From UBA7332 sp051652645 (lineage in GTDB: Bacteria; Bacteroidota; Bacteroidia; Bacteroidales; UBA7332), in contig JBOFUP010000024.1 of the NCBI GenBank assembly GCA_051652645.1, positions 30,629 to 94,628 on the forward strand: a stretch of 64,000 nt of DNA. Direction: 5' to 3'. A program made the position numbers and the translations under genes. This document shows, piece by piece, positions 9,700 through 18,021 of the stretch (positions are counted from its first letter, which is position 1; each line of letters begins with the position of its first letter). The notes beneath the pieces are model-generated. The model was not told where the DNA came from. It saw only the letters and a list, made by a program, of their open reading frames with translations, and searched no databases.

Positions 9700-9791
9700 C
9701 TATTGCCATATTGCAACACTCTTTAGAGATCAAACATTTAGGGGTGGCAATAGACGGTTGCAATAGGTTGCAATAGAATTCTATTGCAACC
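9700..9791. repeat. 26-bp perfect palindrome with repeated GTTGCAATAG half-sites
   Basis: Positions 9766-9791 form a perfect 26-bp palindrome, each arm reading GGTTGCAATAGAA. An additional direct copy, GGTTGCAATAG, starts at 9756, exactly 10 bases before the first arm. Degenerate copies lie at 9745-9753 (TGGCAATAG) and, inverted, at 9700-9707 (CTATTGCC), with TTGCAAC at 9711-9717. No T-run follows, so a terminator is unlikely. A multi-site operator, iteron-like binding region or recombination site is possible. The region lies in the gene-free interval between vapE and the initiator tRNA. Confidence 0.75.
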
Positions 9792-10339
9792 AAAATAATT
9801 AGTTTAAATACTAGATAGATATTAACACTAATCCAACAGACAGCTGCACTATTCAATATGGAATCAAATTTCGACAAGAGTCAAAAGTAAATTTAAGGAC
9901 AATAAACTGTTAATACTACATGGACGTAGATCCCAAAAACAGATTTTAAACTCTGTGAGTTTGAAATCACTACTTATCATCTCAATTTTACAAAATAACA
10001 GAGACCCCATTCTCCTATGAATGACAGCTTGCCGCGCCTTCAGTACTGCGGTTGTTCAACGATCACTAAATAGGTATTTCTAATTGGGAATAATAAATCA
10101 ATAGATCTAACCAAGTGGTAACATAGCTCTTATGATATAGGTGAGTGGAGAAAAACCTCAGCAAAACAGCAGTTACCCTAAGGCTAAACACTAAAAACGC
10201 ACTGCCTTGCACTCCAAAACTCTAAGGCTTTTACCCCTAAATCCTTAGAGTTTACACCCTAAACCCTTAGCTTTTTTTGCTTACAAGCAGATTTCTATCT
10301 TTTAAGTAGAAATGGTTACAATGGCGGATATTAGATAAC
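9792..10339. other. Intergenic stretch without a convincing protein gene
   Basis: About 550 bases with stops in all frames and no supported coding region. It includes a short segment (about 10020-10076) whose minus-strand reading has NNRSTEGAAS, faintly like the NRSTNAAAESFN region of some Bacteroidota transposases, but stops surround it. Around 10165-10272 there are several CTAAGG/CCTTAG motifs, including an 11-bp inverted repeat AAACTCTAAGG / CCTTAGAGTTT at 10217-10253. This may be decayed mobile DNA. Confidence 0.5.
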
Positions 10340-10380
10340 AAAAAAAGGCTCAAAAGTTATCTCTAACTTTTGAACCTTTT
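10340..10380 (-). terminator. Terminator of the initiator tRNA gene
   Basis: On the minus strand, just past the tRNA, a stem of about 13-15 pairs (GGTTCAAAAGTTA against TAACTTTTGAGCC, one G-T wobble) with a four-base loop is followed by a run of seven T. This is a strong intrinsic terminator. Confidence 0.85.
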
Positions 10381-10386
10381 ACCTAG

Positions 10387-10458
<72 letters not shown>

Positions 10459-10470
10459 ATGTTTGTGATA

Positions 10471-10500
10471 CAAAGGTACTCGATTATTTCATACTTGCAA
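10471..10500 (-). promoter_or_regulatory. Promoter of the initiator tRNA gene
   Basis: On the minus strand a -7 box TACCTTTG (10478-10471) lies 19 bases from TTG (10500-10498), an excellent match to the Bacteroidota housekeeping promoter. Transcription would start just upstream of the tRNA 5' end at 10458. Confidence 0.8.
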
Positions 10501-10562
10501 GGATAGCTGCTATTTATTAACAAACAAAAGGCTTATAGGACATAATAGTTCACAAAGTGATA

Positions 10563-11012
10563 CTAAATCCAACTTACTACTTGATTTACACCCTCAATAA
10601 ATAGTACATAACGAATAAACTTGCCCAGAAGCATCCAAAAAGATACTAGGTAAACATTAGTACGCATATACCCTAGTGCTACAGCAATAATATCCCCTAT
10701 GCCAGGTAGAAAAGCAAAGAAAGAGGTCCACGCTCCTCTTTTGTTAAGCCAAGACTGAAAACGATTAAGTTTATCTTCTGATACCTTTAAATACTTCTCT
10801 ATCCATTCTATTTTACCCTGCATACCGAGCCAATAACAACTCATACCTCCAAGCCAATTACCTAAAGTAGCTGCAAAAACACAGCCCCACTGGTCCATAC
10901 CTGCTAAAACTAAAGCACTAAAGACCACCTCAGAACTAAATGGGAGTATAGTGGCAGCAAGAAAGGAGGCAATAAAAAGACCAATATAACCCCACTCTGC
11001 AAACTCTATCAT
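10563..11012 (-). CDS. YqaA/DedA-type VTT-domain membrane protein
   Basis: A 149-residue membrane protein with four to five hydrophobic segments and the VTT/SNARE-associated (DedA-like) features: FLAATILPFSSEVVFS near the N-terminus, GNWLGGMSCYWLG in the middle, and FFAFLPGIGDIIAVALGYMR, where the Gly-Pro-rich motif sits in a re-entrant helix. It matches the short YqaA subfamily. DedA-superfamily proteins have been linked to lipid flipping and membrane homeostasis; the role of this member is unknown. Its start overlaps the stop of the upstream membrane protein gene by four bases, so translation is probably coupled. Confidence 0.85.
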   Translation of the reverse strand: MIEFAEWGYIGLFIASFLAATILPFSSEVVFSALVLAGMDQWGCVFAATLGNWLGGMSCYWLGMQGKIEWIEKYLKVSEDKLNRFQSWLNKRGAWTSFFAFLPGIGDIIAVALGYMRTNVYLVSFWMLLGKFIRYVLFIEGVNQVVSWI

Positions 11013-11983
11013 AAGCTTAAAATATTATTATAACCTGCTAGTAAAATATATGCTAAAACAACAATTGAAAACAAGATCGATGTAAGCTTACTCCTATTAA
11101 GAGTGAAATAGTGAGATAAAAGGAGAGCTCCTGCAAAGTTAGCAATCCATCCGAACATCTCAGCATCACTATAGTGAGAGAATCTAATAAATTCAGCGTA
11201 ATAAAATACAATCATCAAGAACTGATAACAGCTTCTTGACTTTACCTTATCTTGCTGAAAAGTACTCATCCCACCAATAATGGCTGCAGTAACAATTGAT
11301 ATGGTAAAGAGCTGATTTAATGCTATCTGAGTAAACAGATCCTCTAAAGCTATCCAATCAAATATTATGACTTGGGTTATTCGTTCTAGCCACAGCGGAA
11401 ATGTATCACTATTGACATAGATAGATAAAGCTACTATATATGGTGCTATTAATCCAAAAAGTATTGCTAGAAGATTAGCCGAACTTACTATTCGCATCAT
11501 GAAAAGAGCTGGTGCAAATATTGGTAGTATAAATATCAGTTGAGGATTAAATAGTGATGCTATAGAAATAAGTAGAGCATTATTGAATAGCAAACGTTGT
11601 GAGTTCTTAAGGGCATAGCTACTAAATAAAAAGAAGTAACTACCTATTGAGAATAATACTGCAATACCTGTCACTAGTTCAGTAGTTGGAATAATGAACT
11701 GAAGGCTCATCAAAACAAAGAACATAAATGGCAAAAGAGTATTCTCTCTAATTAGATTGAAATTACCCACTAATAGATGAGCCAATGTACCACCTATAAG
11801 AGCCACAAGAGCTAGAAGAAAAACATTTAACATATCTGACATGTAGGTGAAATTCAAGAAAAAACCCTCATACCAGAGACCTTTTGATACTATCTGCAAT
11901 ATAGTAAAGAGCAGAAGTGCCCCAACAGTAGTTGGGACACTCCATACACTTTTTATTGCTTTTACCTGTAAGCTGTTACTCAT
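11009..11983 (-). CDS. Polytopic membrane protein, perhaps DUF6427-like
   Basis: A 324-residue protein made almost entirely of hydrophobic helices, perhaps ten, with few conserved polar residues. Its size and its place next to purD recall the DUF6427 membrane proteins of Bacteroidota, but I cannot confirm this by eye. It lies 36 bases after purD on the same strand and overlaps the downstream yqaA-like gene by four bases, so these three probably form one transcript. No transport or enzymatic motif was recognised. Confidence 0.7.
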   Translation of the reverse strand: MSNSLQVKAIKSVWSVPTTVGALLLFTILQIVSKGLWYEGFFLNFTYMSDMLNVFLLALVALIGGTLAHLLVGNFNLIRENTLLPFMFFVLMSLQFIIPTTELVTGIAVLFSIGSYFFLFSSYALKNSQRLLFNNALLISIASLFNPQLIFILPIFAPALFMMRIVSSANLLAILFGLIAPYIVALSIYVNSDTFPLWLERITQVIIFDWIALEDLFTQIALNQLFTISIVTAAIIGGMSTFQQDKVKSRSCYQFLMIVFYYAEFIRFSHYSDAEMFGWIANFAGALLLSHYFTLNRSKLTSILFSIVVLAYILLAGYNNILSL

Positions 11984-12019
11984 TGGGTAAACTATTTATA
12001 TACATATTATCTATTAAGA

Positions 12020-13288
12020 CTATAAGTCAAAACCGATATCACTTCTGAAATACTTACCGCTGTACTCTATACTTTTAGCATTTGAGAAAGATTTAGCTAG
12101 TGCTTCTTCTTTGGATGAACCATATGAACTCACGGCAATGACACGCCCACCATTAGTCACCAACTTACCATCCTTAATATCTGTACCTGCATGGAAAAGA
12201 ATAGAGTCCGTTACAGATTCAAGACCAGTTATCTCAAAACCCTTAGTAAACTCAGAGGGGTATCCTCCAGAGACAAGCATTACTGTTACTGCAGCTCTTG
12301 GGTCCTCTTTAAGCTCTCTTGTATCTAGGTTGCCCTGAGCTACGCCTTCAAGAAGATCCACCAGATCAGAATCCACTCTAAGCATAACAGCTTCAGTTTC
12401 TGGATCACCCATCCGTACATTATATTCAATAACTACTGGTTCACCCTTAACGCGAATCAAACCTAGGAAAATAAACCCTTTGTATTCAATACCCTCACTC
12501 TTCAATCCTTTAATAGTTGGACGAACAATACGCTCCTCTACAGCGGACATGAATGCTGCATCAGCAAAAGGTACCGGTGAAACGGCACCCATACCTCCTG
12601 TATTTAGGCCTTTATCTCCTTCACCAATACGTTTGTAATCCTTTGCAACAGGAAGAATCTTATAGTTATCTCCGTCTGAAAGCACAAATACAGAGCACTC
12701 AATTCCATCTAGAAACTCTTCTATAACAACAGTGGCACTAGCATCCCCGAACATACCATCAAGCATTTTAGCTAGCTCACTCTTAGCCTCATCAAGAGAG
12801 TCAATAATCAAAACTCCTTTCCCAGCAGCTAAACCGTCTGCCTTCAAAACATAAGGAGCTTCAAGAGATTCGAGAAAACGATAACCATCCTCTAGTGTCT
12901 CTAGGGTGAAGCTTTCATATTTAGCCGTTGGAATATCGTGACGCATCATAAATGCTTTTGCAAAATCTTTACTACCTTCTAATCTAGCTCCCTCCTTAGA
13001 TGGGCCAATAACTGATATTGAAGATAATTGTTCATCATTTTTGAAATAGTCATATACACCTTTTACTAGCGGATCCTCTGGTCCAACTACTACCATCGTT
13101 ACACTATTTTCCAAAACGAACTCCTTGATCTTTGGGAAATCAGTAGCTGAAATTGCTACGTTTTGACCAAGCAATGCTGTTCCTGCATTACCAGGAGCTA
13201 TGAATAGTTTATCAACTTTAGGGCTCTGTTTAATCTTCCATGCCAAAGCGTTCTCGCGTCCTCCTGATCCAAGTAATAGAATGTTCAT
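12020..13288 (-). CDS. purD: Phosphoribosylamine--glycine ligase
   Basis: A 422-residue ATP-grasp enzyme that joins phosphoribosylamine and glycine to form GAR in purine synthesis, in the cytoplasm. The N-terminal MNILLLGSGGRENALAWK and GPEDPLVKGV form the Rossmann-like N-domain. The ATP-grasp core includes YVLKADGLAAGKGVLI near residues 145-160, EEFLDGIECSVFVLSDG, GGMGAVSPVPF and EYNVRMGDPETEAVM with the metal-binding Glu and Asn. The length is normal. It begins a three-gene minus-strand run with two membrane proteins. No other pur genes are nearby. Confidence 0.97.
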   Translation of the reverse strand: MNILLLGSGGRENALAWKIKQSPKVDKLFIAPGNAGTALLGQNVAISATDFPKIKEFVLENSVTMVVVGPEDPLVKGVYDYFKNDEQLSSISVIGPSKEGARLEGSKDFAKAFMMRHDIPTAKYESFTLETLEDGYRFLESLEAPYVLKADGLAAGKGVLIIDSLDEAKSELAKMLDGMFGDASATVVIEEFLDGIECSVFVLSDGDNYKILPVAKDYKRIGEGDKGLNTGGMGAVSPVPFADAAFMSAVEERIVRPTIKGLKSEGIEYKGFIFLGLIRVKGEPVVIEYNVRMGDPETEAVMLRVDSDLVDLLEGVAQGNLDTRELKEDPRAAVTVMLVSGGYPSEFTKGFEITGLESVTDSILFHAGTDIKDGKLVTNGGRVIAVSSYGSSKEEALAKSFSNAKSIEYSGKYFRSDIGFDL

Positions 13289-13353
13289 AGTTCTTTTTAG
13301 TCTGTTTGTTTTCTGTTATATGGTTGTTAAACTACTATTTCAAAAAATACAAA

Positions 13354-13392
13354 GCGTGAAGAGTAATGGGAGTAACCCCACACTCTTCACGC
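13354..13392 (-). terminator. Terminator of the RNA methyltransferase gene
   Basis: A perfect 11-bp inverted repeat (GCGTGAAGAGT at 13354-13364, its complement at 13382-13392) begins 12 bases past the stop codon on the minus strand. It is followed by a T-rich stretch that includes a run of six T. Confidence 0.8.
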
Positions 13393-13403
13393 CTATTTTA
13401 TAT

Positions 13404-15329
13404 CTATTTATCTCTACGACTATCGCCGAATGGTTTGCGGTCGCCTCTATCACCGAATGGTTTGCGGTCGCCTCTATCGCCGAATGGTTTGCGGTCGCCT
13501 CTATCGCCAAATGGTTTGCGGTCGCCTCTATCGCCAAATGGTTTGCGGTCGCCTCTATCGCCAAATGGTTTGCGGTCACCTCTATCACCGAATGGTTTGC
13601 GGTCGCCTCTATCGCCAAATGGTTTGCGGTCGCCTCTATCGCCAAATGGTTTGCGGTCACCTCTATCACCGAATGGTTTGCGGTCGCCTCTATCGCCAAA
13701 TGGTTTACGGTCACCTCTATCACCGAATGGTTTGCGGTCACCTCTATCGCCGAATGGTTTACGGTCACCTCTATCGCCGAATGGTTTGCGGTCACCTCTA
13801 TCGCCAAATGGTTTGCGGTCGCCTCTATCGCCGAATGGTTTGCGGTCACCTCTATCGCCGAATGGTTTACGGTCACCTCTATCGCCGAATGGTTTGCGGT
13901 CACCTCTATCGCCAAATGGTTTGCGGTCACCTCTATCGCCGAATGGTTTGCGGTCGCCTCTATCGCCAAATGGTTTGCGGTCACCTCCTTTTTTATCAAA
14001 GAAAGATCTACGCTCACTTTGGCGCTCACCCCTGTCGTTACCAGCGAATCCGCCTCTAGCTTCGGCACGATCAAAATCACTAGCCTCACCTTCAGGACGC
14101 TTACGCACAGTCATAACCTCACCTTCCTTCTTAGCGAATGGGTTTTCAATCTCTCCATCAGCAACTTGGCGCTTAAAGTCCTTCTGCTTACCTTCAAAAA
14201 TCTCATAACGACGGAACTCACAGTCAAGTCCACCATTGTTCAATTTTAGTTTTGCTGAAGGGCGAAGACCAATCTGCTCAAAACACTCATAACGGTAGCT
14301 TAGAACCCATGATTTACAACCTACGAAGACATGTTTAAGGCGCTCACCTATCATTTGATAAAGCCCCAAAAGGTCACGTGTAGATATTCTTTCTCCATAA
14401 GGAGGGTTCATTATAACCAAAGTATTCTCTGGAGATTCATTATAATCTCTAAAATCTTTTTGAACCAGCTCTATATATTTTCCAACACCAGCATTCTTAA
14501 TGTTCTGCTCAGCAATAGCTAATGCTTGCGCCGACATATCTGAACCCGTTATCTTAAATAAGAAGTCGCGTTCTTGAGAATCATCGTTATATAGTTTATC
14601 GAAAAGCTCTTGATCAAAGTTTGGCCACTTCTCAAATGCAAAATTCTTACGGAAGATCCCAGGAGGAATATTTAGAGCAATCATTGCTGCTTCAATAAGG
14701 ATAGTACCAGAACCACACATAGGGTCTAATAAATTGGAATCGCCTCTCCATCCTGTTTTCAAAACCATACCAGCAGCCAACACTTCATTCAATGGAGCCT
14801 CTGTTTGGTCTACACGCCATCCACGTTTGTGCAATGACTCTCCAGAACTATCTAGAGACACGGTACATTGCTCTTGAGCAACGTGAAAGTTGATCATAAT
14901 GTCAGTATTCATCATACGAACATTAGGACGACGATCAAACTTCTCCATAAAATAATCTACAATACCATCTTTAATACGGTAAGTCAAAAACTTAGAGTGA
15001 CTAAACTCATCAGAGAAGACAGTTGTATCTATAGAGAAGGTTTGATCTTCACTAATGATTTCTTCCCAACGGATCTTTTTTATCTGTTCATAAACTTCAT
15101 CAGTACTCTTAGCTTTAAATTTGGCAATAGGCTTCAAAATACGTACTGCAGTACGCAAATTGAGATTTGCTTTATACATCATCTCGAGATCCCCCTTGAA
15201 GGATACCATTCTTCGGCCGATCTCGACCTCGTCTGCGCCAATATTGATAAGCTCTTCAGCCAATACATCTTCTAACTCGGCAAAGGTCTTTGCGACCATC
15301 TCAAATTTTTCTCTGTTCATTGGTTTCAT
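13404..15329 (-). CDS. THUMP-domain RNA methyltransferase (RlmL-like) with a 21-copy repeat tail
   Basis: A 641-residue protein. Residues about 1-390 form a complete class I RNA methyltransferase: a ferredoxin-like N-terminus and THUMP domain (to about 160), then a Rossmann fold with the SAM-binding LDPMCGSGTILIEAA near 205 and the catalytic NPPYGER near 308-314. By family it should methylate a guanine N2 in 23S rRNA, as RlmL does. Residues from about 400 are low-complexity and rich in Arg, Asp and Gly, ending in 21 copies of the nonapeptide GDRKPFGDR. Charged Arg/Gly tails on RNA enzymes often bind RNA, but the extent here is unusual. A -7 box TACTTTTG lies at 15378-15371. Confidence 0.92.
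   Translation of the reverse strand: MKPMNREKFEMVAKTFAELEDVLAEELINIGADEVEIGRRMVSFKGDLEMMYKANLNLRTAVRILKPIAKFKAKSTDEVYEQIKKIRWEEIISEDQTFSIDTTVFSDEFSHSKFLTYRIKDGIVDYFMEKFDRRPNVRMMNTDIMINFHVAQEQCTVSLDSSGESLHKRGWRVDQTEAPLNEVLAAGMVLKTGWRGDSNLLDPMCGSGTILIEAAMIALNIPPGIFRKNFAFEKWPNFDQELFDKLYNDDSQERDFLFKITGSDMSAQALAIAEQNIKNAGVGKYIELVQKDFRDYNESPENTLVIMNPPYGERISTRDLLGLYQMIGERLKHVFVGCKSWVLSYRYECFEQIGLRPSAKLKLNNGGLDCEFRRYEIFEGKQKDFKRQVADGEIENPFAKKEGEVMTVRKRPEGEASDFDRAEARGGFAGNDRGERQSERRSFFDKKGGDRKPFGDRGDRKPFGDRGDRKPFGDRGDRKPFGDRGDRKPFGDRGDRKPFGDRGDRKPFGDRGDRKPFGDRGDRKPFGDRGDRKPFGDRGDRKPFGDRGDRKPFGDRGDRKPFGDRGDRKPFGDRGDRKPFGDRGDRKPFGDRGDRKPFGDRGDRKPFGDRGDRKPFGDRGDRKPFGDRGDRKPFGDSRRDK
13421..13987 (-). repeat. 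27-bp tandem repeat, 21 copies, inside the methyltransferase gene
   Basis: Twenty-one units of exactly 27 bp; the AATGGTTT marker recurs from 13429 to 13969 in 20 equal steps. Each unit encodes GDRKPFGDR on the minus strand. The units differ only at third codon positions (TTC/TTT for Phe, GGC/GGT for Gly, CGC/CGT for Arg), so all variation seen is synonymous. Because 27 is a multiple of three and the unit has no stop in most frames, several spurious long open frames cross the region on both strands. Confidence 0.98.
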
Positions 15330-15370
15330 ACTGAAACGTTATAGTTTTGTCCGTTGTGTAAAATCAGCCG

Positions 15371-15378
15371 CAAAAGTA
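15371..15378 (-). promoter_or_regulatory. Candidate -7 box for the RNA methyltransferase
   Basis: TACTTTTG on the minus strand fits the Bacteroidota TAnnTTTG box and lies 42 bases upstream of the start codon. No convincing TTG element is found at the expected distance, so support is partial. Confidence 0.4.
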
Positions 15379-15617
15379 ATAAAATAAACTATCTAAATCT
15401 CTATGAATTGAGCCTTTGTGTAATCTTTAACTATCTGAAAGACAAAAGTGCCTCTTATAGATCACTTGTTTATGGTACTGTTATCAACAAATGGAGCAAC
15501 TTTTCAACAGTTTGAGAAATTGTTTCCTGTTTTCTTCGCTTCGTGAAACATTTTATTCTTTTCTTTGCGACAGGATTTAAGCTCCGTCTTATATCCTTAC
15601 AACCAATAGAATAAAGT

Positions 15618-16385
15618 ATGGGTAAAGTAATTGCATTAGCGAATCAGAAAGGTGGAGTTGGTAAAACAACTACCACGATCAATCTGGCAGCCGCATTGGC
15701 TTCACTAGGTAAAAAGGTATTAGTATTAGATGCAGATCCTCAGGCGAACGCCTCATCAGGACTAGGCGTGGATGTACGTACTACCGAAACATCCATATAC
15801 GAATGTCTTGTAAACAACGTTTCAATTCAAGAAGCTTCAATAAAGACTAATTTCGACAACCTTGACATTGTATGCTCCCGAATAGATCTTGTTGGTGCTG
15901 AGCTTGAGCTACTAAACAGCCCAAACAGAGAGAGAATACTTGAGCGCTTATTAGCCACTGTCAAGGAGAACTATGACTTCATACTCATAGACTGCTCTCC
16001 GTCACTTGGTCTGATAACTGTAAACGCACTAACAGCAGCAGACTCAGTTGTTATTCCTGTTCAAGCAGAATATTTTGCATTGGAGGGAATAAGCAAATTA
16101 CTAAACACGATAAAGATTATTAAATCAAAGCTCAACCCTAAACTTGATATTGAAGGGTTTCTTCTAACAATGTATGACAATAGGCTTCGCCTTGCAAACC
16201 AAATATACGAAGAGCTAAAGCAACACTTTGGGACTATGGTATTTGACGCTGTAATACATCGTAATATTAGATTGAGTGAAGCTCCTAGCCACGGACTACC
16301 AGTGATGTACTACGATCCAGAATCTAAAGGTGCGAAGAACCACCTTCAGCTAGCTGCGGAGATCATAAAGAAGAATAACAGATAA
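15618..16385 (+). CDS. parA: Chromosome-partitioning ATPase ParA (Soj-like)
   Basis: A 255-residue ParA-type ATPase with the deviant Walker A motif KGGVGKTT at residues 11-18, the DADPQANASSG region near 40-50, and FILIDCSPSLGLIT as Walker B. The lack of an N-terminal HTH identifies the chromosomal Soj type. It cooperates with ParB to segregate the origin region. The parB gene follows by 16 bases, then DUF5683 and mltD, the standard order in Bacteroidales. The 288-base upstream gap contains a half-site resembling parS (CGTGAAACA, 15542-15550). Confidence 0.97.
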   Translation: MGKVIALANQKGGVGKTTTTINLAAALASLGKKVLVLDADPQANASSGLGVDVRTTETSIYECLVNNVSIQEASIKTNFDNLDIVCSRIDLVGAELELLNSPNRERILERLLATVKENYDFILIDCSPSLGLITVNALTAADSVVIPVQAEYFALEGISKLLNTIKIIKSKLNPKLDIEGFLLTMYDNRLRLANQIYEELKQHFGTMVFDAVIHRNIRLSEAPSHGLPVMYYDPESKGAKNHLQLAAEIIKKNNR

Positions 16386-16401
16386 TAGAAAGGATTGAAC
16401 T

Positions 16402-17289
16402 ATGGCATTCCCTAAAAAAGGAGTACTAGGAAGAGGACTTGATGCACTTATTACATTAGAAGATGTAAAGATAAGTGGCTCATCATCTATAAATGAGATT
16501 GAACTAGAATTCATACACCCAAACCCTGATCAACCTCGTCGAGAGATTGACCCCAACACACTTCACGAACTTTCTCAATCAATTAAGAGCTTAGGTGTTA
16601 TTCAGCCTATAACGTTAAGAGAGATTTCTCACAACAACTATCAAATTATAGCAGGTGAGAGACGCTACAGAGCATCTAAACTTGCTGGACTAACAACTAT
16701 CCCAGCCTACGTTAGAAGCGTAAGTGATAGCGAGCTCCTAGAGATGGCTCTTATTGAGAATATACAGCGTGAGGATCTTAACTCAATAGAGATAGCCTTA
16801 GCTTACCAAAATCTTATAGACCAATATTCTCTAACACAAGAGAGATTAAGCGAAAGAGTTGGAAAGAATAGATCTACAATAACAAACTACCTACGACTAT
16901 TAAAACTCCCAGCTACTATACAGATGGGAATCAAGAATAAGAAGATAGACATGGGACACGCTCGTGCTCTAATCTCTATAGGTGAACCTTCTACTCAATT
17001 AAATGTCTACAATGAGATTCTAGATCAAGGATTATCAGTTAGAAGAGTTGAGGAGATAGTTCGTACAATCAATGCTGGTGGTGAGATGAAAGAAGCCCTA
17101 AATAGTAAATCTAAAAAAGGCTCACTACCTGAGGAATATACACTTTTAAAGAAGCATCTAGGGAACTTCTTCAATGCTAAAGTTCAATTATCTATGGACC
17201 CTAAGGGCAAAGGTAAGATCTCTATACCTTTCACCTCTGAGGAGGACCTAGAACGTCTTATATCGCTACTTGATGGATTAAACTCTTAA
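16402..17289 (+). CDS. parB: Chromosome-partitioning protein ParB
   Basis: A 295-residue ParB with an N-terminal RGLDALI segment of the type that stimulates ParA ATPase, the CTPase/ParB core with GERRYRAS at about 85-92 and IENIQREDLN, and a helix-turn-helix near residues 145-175 (LSERVGKNRSTITNYLRLLKLP). The C-terminus is the dimerisation region. It binds parS and slides on DNA as a CTP-dependent clamp. It is 16 bases after parA and 10 bases before the DUF5683 gene, so one operon is likely. No full parS (TGTTTCACGTGAAACA) was found in the window by eye. Confidence 0.97.
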   Translation: MAFPKKGVLGRGLDALITLEDVKISGSSSINEIELEFIHPNPDQPRREIDPNTLHELSQSIKSLGVIQPITLREISHNNYQIIAGERRYRASKLAGLTTIPAYVRSVSDSELLEMALIENIQREDLNSIEIALAYQNLIDQYSLTQERLSERVGKNRSTITNYLRLLKLPATIQMGIKNKKIDMGHARALISIGEPSTQLNVYNEILDQGLSVRRVEEIVRTINAGGEMKEALNSKSKKGSLPEEYTLLKKHLGNFFNAKVQLSMDPKGKGKISIPFTSEEDLERLISLLDGLNS

Positions 17290-17299
17290 AGTCATTCTT

Positions 17300-17971
17300 A
17301 TGACAAATTCAATGCGAATAATCCTTGTTTTAGCCACCATGCTCTCTCTTTCAACAAATACAATATTTGCTCAAGAAAGAAAAAATGAGAGCATAACAGA
17401 GCTATCAACGGATACAATCAGAATAGACACCGCTAGAGTGGCTAGCGAGCCTGCTCAAATGACAGAGGTGACTCAATTTATCCCCGATCCTACAAAAGCA
17501 CTATGGTACTCTGCTCTTTTCCCCGGATTGGGGCAAGTATATAATCGAAAGTATTGGAAACTACCTATACTGTATGCTGGTTTTGCTGGTACTGTATATG
17601 CACTAAATTGGAACAACCAATATCTTGGGGACTACTCGCAAGCATACCTCGACATAATGGACAACGACCCATTAACAAACAGCTACGTTGATCTTATTGG
17701 TAGACCACAATCTTCTATAGACTCACAGCAAGAGCGATATGCACGCATTCTAAAACAAAGGAAAGATTATTTTAGAAGAAATAGGGACTTAAGCATTATT
17801 TGTATGGTTGGTGTATATCTTCTAGGTGTAGTTGATGCATACGTTGATGCACAGCTATTCAGCTTTGATATATCACCCGATTTAAGTATGCAGCTTGAAC
17901 CCACTATTATAGCTCCAACGCGTGGGATAACCTCTACTGGCGTTGGTCTTCAGTGTGCCTTCAAGTTTTGA
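17300..17971 (+). CDS. DUF5683 domain membrane protein
   Basis: A 223-residue protein with a signal-like N-terminus (to about residue 25, ending IFAQE), a short linker, and the DUF5683 core starting at LWYSALFPGLGQVYNRKYWK near residue 68, followed by membrane segments around 90-105 and 165-180. Its function is unknown. It regularly lies between parB and a lytic transglycosylase gene in Bacteroidales, and does so here (10 bases after parB, 50 before mltD). That placement suggests a link to cell-wall or envelope growth, which is inference only. Confidence 0.85.
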   Translation: MTNSMRIILVLATMLSLSTNTIFAQERKNESITELSTDTIRIDTARVASEPAQMTEVTQFIPDPTKALWYSALFPGLGQVYNRKYWKLPILYAGFAGTVYALNWNNQYLGDYSQAYLDIMDNDPLTNSYVDLIGRPQSSIDSQQERYARILKQRKDYFRRNRDLSIICMVGVYLLGVVDAYVDAQLFSFDISPDLSMQLEPTIIAPTRGITSTGVGLQCAFKF

Positions 17972-18021
17972 TTGCTTCCAAAGCGAAATAATAAACATAT
18001 TACTAACTAATACAACTCTAG

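Noticed and set aside
9674..9877. 67-residue minus-strand open frame in the interval after vapE
   Set aside because: It runs through the palindromic repeats, has no family resemblance and no promoter; likely chance.
13421..13987. CRISPR-like appearance of the regular repeat
   Set aside because: The units are contiguous with no unique spacers, are coding, and no cas genes are near.
13340..14249. Several long open frames on both strands across the 27-bp repeat
   Set aside because: They arise because the repeat unit length is a multiple of three and contains no stops in these frames. Only the minus-strand methyltransferase frame continues into a recognisable enzyme.
15480..15488. TTATCAACA before parA as a DnaA box and evidence for oriC
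   Set aside because: One mismatch to TTATCCACA, a single copy, and no dnaA or dnaN gene near; not sufficient.
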